DNA of 64,000 bases from Ziziphus jujuba. Taxonomy: Eukaryota; Streptophyta; Magnoliopsida; Rosales; Rhamnaceae. Shown here piece by piece: positions 33,541 to 44,411 of the stretch. Each line of letters opens with the position of its first letter. Positions within the stretch are counted from its first letter, which is position 1. Position numbers and translations under genes: made by a program. The stretch is taken from positions 30,290,501 through 30,354,500 of the forward strand of contig NC_083380.1 of assembly GCF_031755915.1 (NCBI RefSeq), read 5' to 3'. The notes below the pieces were generated by a model that worked only from the letters and a program-made list of their open reading frames with translations, ran no database searches and was not told the origin of the DNA.

Positions 33541-34732
33541 ATGGCTAGCTCGGAGGTTACCATCAATGTGGAGGGAGCTACCGATGTGCGAGGTCGTGAA
33601 GAGAAACGCAACCCCAATGCGGGGAAGCAGAGGTATAAGTCCAAGTCCAAGGATGTGATGACTGGCGTAGAGTTACGCTTGGAGGAACATGCTGCTCAAG
33701 TACAGGAACGGTTTGAGGAGCTGGAGGGTCGCCTAGATGGGCTAGCATCGGAGGACATTGCCATCAATCAAGCCGTGAGAGGGTTACTCAATGGGCTGGA
33801 TGATGCCTTAAGGAGGGAGCTCCGCTTGACACGTGACCAATGCATGGGGAAGGTAGCAGACCTTCATGCCATGGTGGAGAGAGAATTGGATGCTATCCGC
33901 ACCCAAATGGAGGATATGCGGGGTGATTGGGCTCTTTGCAAGAGGGCGGTGGCGTCGGGGACAAAACACCATCCGCGAGGGGCCACGTATCGATGTGCCA
34001 AAGCCCAAGTCCTACTCCGGGACAAGGAATGCAAGGGAGCTCGAGAATTTCCTTTGGGGCTTGGAGCAATACTTTGAAGCAATGGGCATTGTGGACGACG
34101 CTTCAAAGATTAGGACTGCCACTCTTTACCTTAGCGACACGGCAATGCTATGGTGGAGAAGGAGGCATAGCGACATTGAACGAGGCACGTGCACTTTCCA
34201 TACTTTTGATGACTTTAAAAAGGATCTCAAAAGGCAATTCTATCCGGAGAATGCCGAAGATGAAGCAAGGAGTCGCCTTCGACGACTCAAGCAAGTAGGC
34301 CATATCCGGGAATACATCAAGGAGTTTACCAACTTGCTGCTGGAGATCCCGGACTTATCAGACAAAGACTCCCTTTTCTACTTCATGGATGGTGTACAAC
34401 CTTGGGCCAAGACGGAGTTGAAAAGGCGTGGAGTACAAGATTTAGCTAGTGCCATCGCACATGCAGAAAGCTTTATCGACTACACCATCCAAAGGGACTC
34501 CTCGAAGCCAATGGAGCAGAAGACCAACCATGGAAAAGGTGGGGGAGAATCAAGCAAGCCCAAAGAACACAAAAGAGAGGAAGGTGCACACAAACCTCAA
34601 AGCTCGAAATGGAAGCCACCTAGAGAAGGTAAGGATGTTTCCAAACCTAAAAACTCTTGTTTCTTATGTGATGGACCACATTGGGTTAGGGATTGTCCGA
34701 AAAGGAAGGCTTTGAATGCCATGACTACCTAA
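33541..34732 (+). pseudogene. gypsy gag, frameshifted
   Basis: Begins MASSEVTINVEG at 33541 with a coiled-coil-like stretch (ELRLEEHAAQVQERFEELEG), then the retrotransposon gag domain (about 34010-34470, FLWGLEQYFEAM, WWRRRHSDIERG) and a CCHC knuckle (CFLCDGPHWVRDC, ~34660-34700). The frame moves by one base between about 33945 and 33975. A TAA at 34730-34732 separates it from pol in the same frame; CAA-to-TAA decay of one polyprotein is possible. Confidence 0.9.
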
Positions 34733-37700
34733 TACAAGGAGAGACAAGAGGAAGAGGCCAACATGGGCTCCATACAATTGTTGAATGCCATCAAAGCCAC
34801 TCCTAAGGACTCAAAGAAAGGTGGCCTAATGTTTGTAGAAGCAAAGATTAATGGAGTGCTCACCAAAGCATTGGTGGACACGGGGGCTACGCATAACTTC
34901 CTGTCGGTAGAAGAGGCCCGACGACTTGGTGTTAAGGCCTTGAAAGAGGGTGGATCAATTACGGCGATTAACTCGGCTGCAAAGCCCATCCATGGGGTTA
35001 CTAGAGCTGTACAAGCCACCATTGGAGAATGGGTAGGCCAATTAAACTTATCGGTAGTTCCCATGGATGACTTCAAGGTCGTTCTAGGCATAGAGTTCCT
35101 AGACCAAGTGAAGGCCTTCCCCCTTCCATTTGCAAACTCTATGTGCATCATGGATGGAGAGATGACTTACATGGTGCCTACGGAAAGGGCTACCAAGATG
35201 GAGGCCAAAGCTTTGTCGGCCATGCAATTTAAGAAGGGCATTAAAAAGAAGGAGCAAAGCTATCTAGCTATTGTTCAAGAGCTTGATGGCCATGAGGATG
35301 TCCTAATACCTTCCAAAGTGCAAACGGTGCTACAAGAATTCAAGGACGTGATGCCCAAAGAACTGCCCAGGAAACTACCACCTAGGAGGGAGGTAGACCA
35401 TAAGATCGAGTTGGAACCGGGGTCTAAGCCACCCGCCATGAGCCCCTATCGCATGGCACAGCCAGAATTGGAAGAGCTTAGGAGGCAACTTAAGGACCTT
35501 GTCGATGCGGGTTACATCAGACCTTCGAAAGCTCCATATGGTGCACCGGTGCTATTCCAAAAGAAGAAGGATGGGTCACTGCGGATGTGTATCGACTATC
35601 GAGCTTTGAACAAGATCACCATCAAGAACAAGTACCCCATCCCTCTTATTGCAGACCTCTTCGATCAACTTGGCAAGGTAAAGTACTTCACCAAACTTGA
35701 CCTTCACTCCGGGTACTATCAAGTGCGCATAGCCAAAGGTGATGAGGCCAAGACCACATGCATCACAAGGTATGGTTCCTATGAATTTCTAGTGATGCCT
35801 TTTGGTTTGACAAATGCTCCTGCAACATTTTTCACCTTGATGAATAAGCTATTCCACCCATATCTTGATCGTTTTGTAGTAGTATATTTGGACGATATTG
35901 TCATATATAACAACACTATGGAAGAACACTTACAACACCTTAGACAAGTCTTCCAAGTGCTACGAGATAATGAGCTATATATCAAGCTGGAGAAGTGCTC
36001 CTTCGCACAAAAAGAAGTTATGTTCTTGGGGCACAAGATCAGGGATGGGAAACTTATGATGGATGAAGCAAAGGTGCAAGCTATACAGGAGTGGGAACCA
36101 CCAACCAAGGTGCATGAATTAAGATCTTTCTTGGGCCTTGTCAACTACTACCGGCGGTTTATCAAGGGATACTCGGTGAAGGCTACCCCATTGACCAACA
36201 TGTTGAAGAAAAACCAAGCTTGGGATTGGACGGAGAAGTGCCAGCAAGCCTTCGAAGACCTAAAGAAAGCAATCATGGAGGAACCGGTGTTGTGCCTGCC
36301 CTACCACTCTAGGCCATTCGAAGTGCATACGGATGCATCGGACTTTGCCATAGGTGGGTTGCTAATGCAAGATGGACATCCAATTGCTTTCGAAAGCAGA
36401 AAGCTCAATGACATGGAGCGGCGTTATACGGTGTAAGAAAAGGAGATGACGGCGGTCATCCATTGCCTGTGCACGTGGAGGCATTACCTTTTAGGGAGCT
36501 CCTTCACCATTATGACAGATAACATTGCCACCAGTTATTTCCAAACCCAAAAGAAACTCACCCCCAAGCAAGCTCGATGGCAAGACTTCTTGGCGGAGTT
36601 CCATTATAAGATGGAGTACAAGCCGGGAAAGGGGAATGTGGTGGCAGACGCACTTAGCAGGAAAGCCGAACTTGCATCCATAAGTCGGCCCGAGTGCACC
36701 TTGCTGGAACGCATCAAGGAAGGACTCCCACAAGACCCCATAGCCAAGAACATCATGGCCCTAGTCAACGAGGGGAAGACTAGGCGGTTCTGGGTAAAAG
36801 ATGACTTGCTTTACACTACGGGGGACCGTATATATGTGCCCAAGAAGGAGAATCTAAGAAAGGAATTGATTAAGGAGTGCCATGACACCAAGTGGGCTGG
36901 CCACCCGGGCACTCGACGCACCCTAGCCCTAATAGGAGCCACATATTATTGGCCCCATATGAGGGACGATGTGGAAGTCTATGTGAGGACATGTCTTGTG
37001 TGCCAACAAGACAAAGTAGAGCAAAAGCAACAAGGAGGGTTGCTAGACCCGTTGCCCATTCCAAACGGACCTTGGGAGAGTGTTTCAATGGACTTCATCA
37101 CTTGTTTACCTAAGTCGGAGGGCTATGGTAGCATTATCGTCGTAGTGGATCGGTTTAGCAAGTATGCTACCTTTATCCCCGCACCCACGGATTGCACGGC
37201 AAAGGAGATAGCCCGACTATTTCTAAGGCACGTGGTGAAGCTATGGGGAGTACCTAGCAATATAGTAAGTGATCGGGACCCTCGATTCACTGGAAGGTTT
37301 TGGACTGAGCTCTTCAAACTTCTTGATTCGGATTTAAACTTCTCCACTAGCTTCCACCCACAAAGTGAAGGGCAAACGGAGCGCATTAATGCCTTATTGG
37401 AGCTCTACTTGAGGCACTATGTGAGTGCCAACCAACGAGATTGGGCTAAGTTGCTGGATGTGGCCCAATTCTCCTACAACCTACAACGGAGTGAATCAAC
37501 TAATAGGAGTCCATTCAAGATTGTGACGGGGAGACAACCGATGACTCCTAATGCCCTAGCCCTAAGCTATGAAGGCAAAAGCCCTGCTGCCTACAGGTTT
37601 GCCAAGTCCTGGAAGGAACAAGCCGATTTGGCTAGAGCATATTTGGACAAGGCATCTAAAAAGATGAAGAAGTGGGCAGATACCAAGAGAAGGCATGTAG

Positions 37701-38170
37701 CATTCGAAGAAGGAGAGTTGGTCATGGTGAAGCTACTGCCCCAAAAATTCAAGGCCCTACGGAAGGTACATAAGGGGTTGGTTCGACGCTATGAAGGACC
37801 ATTTCCTATTGTGAGGAAGGTGGGTAAGGTTTCCTATCAACTACAACTTCCTCCTAAGTTGAAGATTCACCCTGTTTTCCATGTGAATGTCTTGAAGCCT
37901 TACCATCAAGACATGGAAGACCCTAGTCGGGGGAAATCAAAGAGGGCACCTACGGCGGTTGTTACTTCGTTTGATAAGGACGTAGAGGCTATACTTGCAG
38001 ATCAGGTCATACGACGTAGAGGAGTGCCTAACTATACAGAGTATCTAGTGAAGTGAAAGAACCTACCGGATAGTGAGGCTAGTTGAGAACATGAAGACGC
38101 TTTATGGCAATTTAGAGACCACATTCGGAGGTTCAAGGAAGAAGATGCGACGATGGCGTCTCGAGATTAG
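34733..38170 (+). pseudogene. gypsy pol with C-terminal chromodomain, stops
   Basis: One frame through protease ([12 protein letters not shown]), reverse transcriptase ([23 protein letters not shown]), RNase H ([12 protein letters not shown]), integrase (zinc region HDTKWAGHPG...CLVCQQ; core DFITCLP, SDRDPRF, QSEGQTERIN) and a chromodomain-like tail. Stops: TAA 36434-36436 (expected Gln in RRYTV-EKEMTAV), TGA 38054-38056 and TGA 38084-38086 (both at positions where Trp is usual in the chromodomain), and the natural end TAG 38168-38170. All three internal stops can be explained by single transitions. Confidence 0.93.
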
Positions 38171-38181
38171 GTGGGGGAGGG
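38169..38181 (+). other. gypsy polypurine tract
   Basis: AGGTGGGGGAGGG directly before the 3' LTR, overlapping the pol stop codon. Confidence 0.88.
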
Positions 38182-38639
38182 TGTCACGTCCCGTCCAGAA
38201 GAGGTGAAAACCTTGAGGTTTGGCTGGAAGGTTCTACACTCTCCATGAAGATCCATGAGAAGCCCGGAATATTCTAGAGGATTCAAGAGAAACCTAGACT
38301 AATGTAGATGAGAATCTCTCTAGAATACTCCATGTAAATATCTTGTACATAACCCTAGAATAATCTAGAACCCTAACTAGATGGGTGACATGTATACATA
38401 TCTAGAACCTTGTATCTTTGTGATACGTGCCAAGCCCTCTATATAAAGGGTTGGACTCTCGTTTGTAAGATATCCAAGAATTCTAGCAATACAAGTATTC
38501 TCCACATTCTCTCAAACTCTCCTACTTCCTACTCTCTTACTCTTAGCTTCCGTATTTTGATAGCTTGTGAGCAAGGCTTACTTAGCAAGGGAGGTGCTAA
38601 GTGCCGTACAGGAGTGTTGCAAAAGTTAGGCCCATGACA
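38182..38639 (+). repeat. gypsy 3' LTR
   Basis: 458 bp, same length as the 5' LTR; most of the ~14 differences are in its last 200 bp. Confidence 0.97.
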
Positions 38640-39202
38640 ATAAGCTTGATAGATTTTATCAAAAACATAAAACATGATCAAATACATTATGCCTCTTGTC
38701 AATTAAACAACCTCTATGTTCCTTGCCTCTTGTCCACTCTGTTTTCACTTTGATAATTTCACTTTATTTTTGGTAATTTTATGGGTTTTATGCAAGTCCT
38801 ACCAGAATTGTTTTCAAAATACTAAAATAATAACTTAAAGCTATGGTTATATTCTACCAGGTTTAGTTAATTCCAAGCTGTTTTAATTTTCATGTGGGGA
38901 AATTCACAGCTAGTACATGCAATTCAAAGAAGGTGAAGAAATCACATTTCAAGCAGTAGAGAACATGATATTTAAGACAGAACAAAAGAAGACAAGCATA
39001 GCAGCTCACTTATATGCTTATTAACAATAGAAGAGATGGTTGAAAATAAAAGGCAGGAACCAAAAAAATAAAAAAATAAAAAATAAAAAATTTATAGACT
39101 ATATTTACAACAACAGCAAATGTAAATAGGAGTTTTGAGCAAAAATAAATGTGTACAAAGGAGAGGAAAAAGATAAAGAAAACCAACAATGCAGAGATAG
39201 TT
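38640..39202. other. RLP spacer, right of the gypsy insertion
   Basis: No gene. Continues the spacer of 32280-33021. Around 39110-39140 it shows the site where the copia element sits in the other copy, without an insertion. Confidence 0.7.
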
Positions 39203-39560
39203 CTATAGCCTTGGAAGCACTTCAATTTCTTTGATATCTCCTTTGTCTTCTCCTTTGCCTTGCATCTTAACCAACCATCCATGCCTGCTTATGATCACAC
39301 TGTCACCAAGAGCTACTCCAACAACTAGCCCACTCATGAATCCTATCAACACAAATTTCCAATCTAATTCGAATAAAGACTCTGAATCATTATTTTTTTC
39401 AAAAGCCAAAGAAGGCAGTGACAAGGCTTTAAATCACTACATTTCTTAAACACTGGATCTCCACACAATCCTGGGCTTCCCTCAAACGAACTGCTCTCAA
39501 ATGCACTGAATTGGTTCCCTTAAGGTATAGGCCCTATAAGCTTGTTGTGTGATACATTAA
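39203..39560 (-). pseudogene. RLP fragment: C-terminal end only
   Basis: Matches the last ~110 codons of the intact gene: GNQFSAFESSS-like segment, GSPGLCGDP, acidic linker (EKNNDSESLFELDW), membrane helix (GFMSGLVVGVALG) and basic tail, with frame breaks. Homology stops sharply at about 39560 inside the last LRR. Confidence 0.9.
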
Positions 39561-40610
39561 AGAAATCCATGTTTGGCTGACCACCACGTTTCCCAAGGCA
39601 CCTTAAATTAACCCTGGCCCATCACAATTATGCACGAAGTCTTGCACTATCTGACCCTAGGGGGTGGGTGGGGTCACGCTGGGACAAATTCTGATGGCAC
39701 CTATTTTTCATCCATTTTATTTATTTATATTTTTTTTTTCAAAAATTGATTTTTATTATTATTATTATTATTAGTGTTATTTTTTTTTTGAGTGGTGAGA
39801 CGAGCGTTGGATTTTGTTTTCCATTTCATCTTCTCTTTTTCCTTTTTTCCTTTTTTGTTTTCAAAAGCTGCTCTTTTTCTTTTCTTCTTTTTTTTCTTTG
39901 TTTTCATTTTCATTTTCACTTTCATTTTTTTTGTTTTCTTTTATAACTTTCAGTATATTATGAGTGATATAACATTTAAAATAATTAACCATAATAATAA
40001 AAAAAAAAATTAATTATTTAATTATTTTTAAAAATTAGGTAAATAATGATTAAATATCAATTTTGTACTTTTATTTAATGTAATTTGAAAATCAATTTTA
40101 TTTTGTCAAAATTAATTCACTTGCTTAAGAATTGTTCCTCCTTTAGTAAAAGGATAGATTTGTTCCTCTTCATTTAATAAAAATCAGGATTCAGGAATGA
40201 TCGGTTCTGAAGTTTGACAATAATAAAAACCTGGAAGAAAAAGAAAAAAAAAAATTGTATGTCATTCCACTCCCAAATCTCTACAACCAAAATTGACAAC
40301 ATTATAATAGGGACCAGCACTTTCATGAAACTCAAATTCGTGTAACAAAATGTATTGATTGATATCATAAATGAACCTTAGCATGTCAGAAGTCAGACGA
40401 ACAATATGGTCCATTTGTCTCCCATGTAAATATGCATCTTGGGAGAGTATTATATGATCAATAAATTATAGGTTGAAATTTTATAACCGACTTTAGGTGA
40501 AAAGCATCTTTTTGAATGGTGAAACTTTATAAAGAAATTGAATTTTAGTGTGTAATTCTTATTATTATTATTATTATTATTTATCTTATTGTTTCCTTTA
40601 TTTTCTATTT
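39561..40610. other. Unrelated insert and duplicated spacer
   Basis: 39561-39815 has no counterpart in the sister spacer at 26670 and no recognised gene; it ends in T-rich and (ATT)n tracts (39750-39773). From about 39815 the sequence follows 26680 onwards. Lys- or Phe-rich frames here are low-complexity artefacts. Confidence 0.65.
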
Positions 40611-41462
40611 CTTGTTTAGACTGTCAATCTCTTATTTATTTATGTTTTTATCAAATATCTTAAGGGCCAAACGTCTAATTCATTGAAACAACGTCCTTGG
40701 TATGATTTTTAAAATGCATTGCAGGCTGCTTATATGAATTCTTCATATTTCATTTCAACCCATATCTTGCAGCTTTGATTTTTCAAGATTTCTCATATTA
40801 TTAAAGTCTAATTTGTTGTTCAGATTGTTTAAAGAAGTGTTGCAATAGGTTAGACACTTCAGCCTATCAGGATGCTGTAAAGCAAGTTCAAGATTGTCCT
40901 TCAATCTTAACACAATGTTCTTTTATCTTCATGGTAAATTTTCTATGCATTTTTCTTTCAACAATGTTACCTGGTCCCAGCATTAGTTTAACTAACTGGT
41001 ACTGAGTTTCAGTGTGATTATGATGTCCTAGTAACTACATCTTCTTCGGAAACAAACGCCTTTGGATTTTTGAAATCTGACATTTATCTATTTACTTAAT
41101 TGTAGGTCTTGTATTTGTGATCTCTATAGCTAGAACTCTGGTAGGAAAAAGTTGTTCAAATGAGTTTTTTTATGTGTTTCCTTTGTAGACTTGGATTATA
41201 TGTACTTGTAAAAAATTTGTGTGATTAGATTTTTGTAACCTAATTAAATTACAGAGTCCTTAATAGATACCAGTCGCTGAATATAAGGTACATTTTCATC
41301 AGTCATCACCGCTGAAATATGGAATTATAAGCTATGGTTTTTATATTGAAACTACAAGCTTATTTTATACCATATATTTATCAAACTTTATAGCTTGCTG
41401 TGCTTTGGAAATCGTTGCCTGAAACTGTAGAGGAAGCTAATGCTGTTGTGCCTTCTCTAAAG
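40611..41462 (+). pseudogene. Rpb4 pseudogene, copy 2
   Basis: Second copy of the unit at 27481-28364. The first exon is cut short (ILRAKRLIH then unrelated, about 40658-40690). The middle exon survives (about 40825-40900, AYQDAVKQVQ). The last exon at 41394-41462 has the same extra T as copy 1 plus a one-base loss, and ends in VVPSLK at a donor AAG/GTAAAC. Not functional. Confidence 0.78.
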
Positions 41463-41581
41463 GTAAACCAAATGCCTTGATGATTATTACACAGCTTCTT
41501 ATGCAGTCAAAAATTTATTTATTTATTGTATATACCAGATATAGGATAACAGAGAAATATTATCTACAAAATAGTTGATTT

Positions 41582-41616
<35 letters not shown>

Positions 41617-42479
41617 CTCTGTTTTCCAAAATAGACTTTGAGTCAACTAATTATTAGAGATTTCAGCTTACAGACCGAGTCAAGTCGTCTCATGGAGGCT
41701 TGAAAATCCCAATACTTTAAGCAATGTATGATCTCCAAGAAAGCACCTTAATTTCTATGCAACGACCTGACTTTTTCAAATTTCTTGAATTGTAGGTTGG
41801 AAAAAATCAAAGCAGAAAAAAAAAGTTTTACGCAAAAAAGAAAATGTACAACGTAACCAAAGTCTTAAACAAAAAAGGAAATATATATGTTGAATATTGA
41901 TCTTTGAAATGAAGGTGATTGCTATAGCCATGCACTTGTACACAAGTAAAATAGTTGTAACACTTCTTTTTGCATGCATATCTTGTAATATAGTTGTAAC
42001 CTTGCTCTGAATTCATATCTTGGTTTTACTTAATGAAAGTTAAGGTTTTTCCAATCTTGCTTGAATCACTATAGATATTGTTCCCATTACTTATGGAATT
42101 TTTGTGTGTTATCCGCAAGTCCTATGAGAATTTTTCAAAATATTGAAAACATAAATAAAAGCTATAGTTTTATTCTCCCTGATTTACTCAATTCTAATCC
42201 ATTTTCATTTTCTTTTCAGCAGATGCGTAGTTAGTACATGCAATTCCAAGATGGTGAAGAAACCAAATTCCAAGAGGTAGATAACATAATATTTAAGATA
42301 GAAGAAAAGAAAACAAGCATAGCAGCCCACTTATATATGTGCAACAACAGAGATAATTGAAAATGAAAAGAAGTTAAATAGAAAAGCTACACTAAGTTTA
42401 CAACAACAGGATTATATGTACACAGGAGTTAGAAAAAAAAAAAAAAAAAACTAACAGCATGCATAGCAGAGATAGTTTC
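41463..42479. other. Duplicated RLP spacer
   Basis: Matches 28365-29340; no gene. (TA)n at 41586-41609. Confidence 0.7.
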
Positions 42480-43000
42480 ATAGCTTTGTAAGATCTTCAA
42501 TTTTTTTGATATCCCCTTTTGCATTGCATCTTAACCAACCATCGATGCCTCCTTATGATCACACATCACCAAGAACTACTCGAACAACCAGCCCACTTCA
42601 GGATCCTGCCAACACAAATTTCCAGTCCAGTTTGAATAATGACTCTGCATCATCATTTTCTTCAAAAACTGGTGTGACGGTGTTGAGAACTGGAAATCAG
42701 AACATTTTTTAAGCAATGGATCACCACACAATCCTGGAATTCCCTGAAAGTAGCTACTCTCAAATGAATTAAATTGATTCCTCGATGTATAAGACCTCTA
42801 AGATTGTTATCAGATACATTGAAGCTTAACGTAAGCTATTTCAGTTGTTGAGGGATCTCTCCTGGGAGATTGTTTTGAGAAAGGTCCAATGGTTCCAGTG
42901 CTGTTAAATTCCCCTAAAGATGATGGTATACCACCAGTGATCATGTTGGTTGAAAGGTTTAAAGAGTATAGGCCCTTTAGGATCCCAAGCAGTTAATCAA
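42480..43000 (-). pseudogene. RLP fragment: last LRRs to tail, degenerate
   Basis: Corresponds to 29354-29870 of RLP copy 2: basic tail and membrane segment (42510-42660), then last LRRs (42740-42995), with several indels. Homology ends near 43000. Confidence 0.88.
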
Positions 43001-44411
43001 ATTGGGACTGATTAAGTTAGCCTTATCTTAAAAGAAAAGAGAATCTAACTTGTATTCATGATTGATGACTGAGATAATGGTCTGAGTTCCGAATCTTCCA
43101 ACCCCTAATGATCACCACAAACTTAACAATCACTTCTTAAAAACCTTATATATATATATCCTAATTAAACTGTCGAAGACTGACCATGTTTTGGTATTCC
43201 ATTTTAGAAAGCTCTTTAGCTTCTTACATAAAGCTTCTTTTATGGTCAAGTCACAGGCTATTAAAAGTTTTAATGGACATATAACTGCACTGGGACATTG
43301 CAGCCTCCAAAGATAACTCGACTAGCTAGAAATAATTTAACCATTTCTTAAAAGAAAAGAAAAGCATCCTACGCTGGAGAAAAACTTGTGCGCATCAATC
43401 GTACTGGGCCAGCAGCAATCTCTCCAACTATGTCATTTAAAATTGGCCAGCTCACTTAACTTGTCATTTAATTTTCTCTTAGACATTTTCTAATTCCCCT
43501 TTGATGTATAGACTTCTGTAATTAGCTAAAGCTTGAAGGGTAAACACCATGGGTTTTCGGGCAAGCTAAAGCTTGAAGCTTGAGGTTTGAATGTTATATA
43601 TCCATTCGGTAGCTAAATACAGGTGTTAAATCTTGTTTGGCATAAATTCTATTTCTAATTCTCCATAAGCACGTTTTGAAGAAGTTATTTTTCAATTATA
43701 TTGGTTAGAAGTATTTCTAAAAATCAGAAGCTCTTCAAAAACACTTCCTAAAAATTATTCAAACACTTTCACAAATAGTTTTTAAGCTTCAAAAACTATT
43801 TTTGGCTTATTAGAAGCTATGCGAAATAAGACCTTAAAAAACTATGGTTTATGGTCTTCAAAATTAAAAAATGAAAAATAAAATCTATATCTCCAGGGTT
43901 TATCTACAAATAAGGTAGTTATGGCTTCTCTTCATGATCATATATCCTTTACCATTGAGAAATTGGCATAAAGAGGGTTTCTCGGACAGTCCTTTTGCCT
44001 CCTTAAAAATCAATTTAAAGAAAAGGTGTCATCCTTTGATACGAATACAGTGGACCCCTATTTCACAGACTTTTAACTGGCAGAGCAAGTTTTTAATACA
44101 TGACATTAAGTTAGTTAAAGTGGTACCTGCTGATCTAGTGCCACTTATATACAATGGCAATCCAGTAGTTAAAAACATTGTTTCAGATAACGGCTTGAGT
44201 TTCAAATCTCTCGGCCCCTAAAGATCACCGCAAACTCAATAATCACCACCTTAGATAGCTTATATATATATATATATATATTCTTATTAAACTAAGAAAC
44301 ACTTCCAACCATGTTTTCGTTTTCAAATTTAGATGGCTCTTTAATTTCTATGTGAATGGATAAAAACTTTGGTCCAGTAATGGCAACATCACTAATACTA
44401 TCTGCAAAAGA
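43001..44411. other. Spacer with repeated RLP-upstream pieces
   Basis: No gene. GATCACC(A/G)CAAACT...TATATATATAT and CCAACCATGTTTT...CTCTTTA pieces occur at 43110-43215 and again at 44222-44345. 43600-43900 is A/T-rich without recognisable content. Confidence 0.55.

Larger units (their letters stand above)
33022..38639 (+). mobile_element. Ty3/gypsy chromodomain LTR retrotransposon, 5618 bp, decayed
   Basis: Two 458-bp LTRs (TGTCA...TGACA), tRNA-Met primer site, polypurine tract, and target duplication ATAA (33018-33021 and 38640-38643). The uninterrupted site is visible in the paralogous spacer at 26034-26050 (GAGCATAAGCTTGACAG). Gene order is gag, protease, reverse transcriptase, RNase H, integrase, chromodomain, typical of plant chromodomain gypsy elements. 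By eye the LTRs differ at about 14 positions, nearly all transitions, so it is older than the copia element. Coding frames are disrupted by stops. Confidence 0.97.

Noticed and set aside
39725..40013. Lys-rich and Phe-rich frames.
   Set aside because: Low-complexity A/T tract read in both directions.
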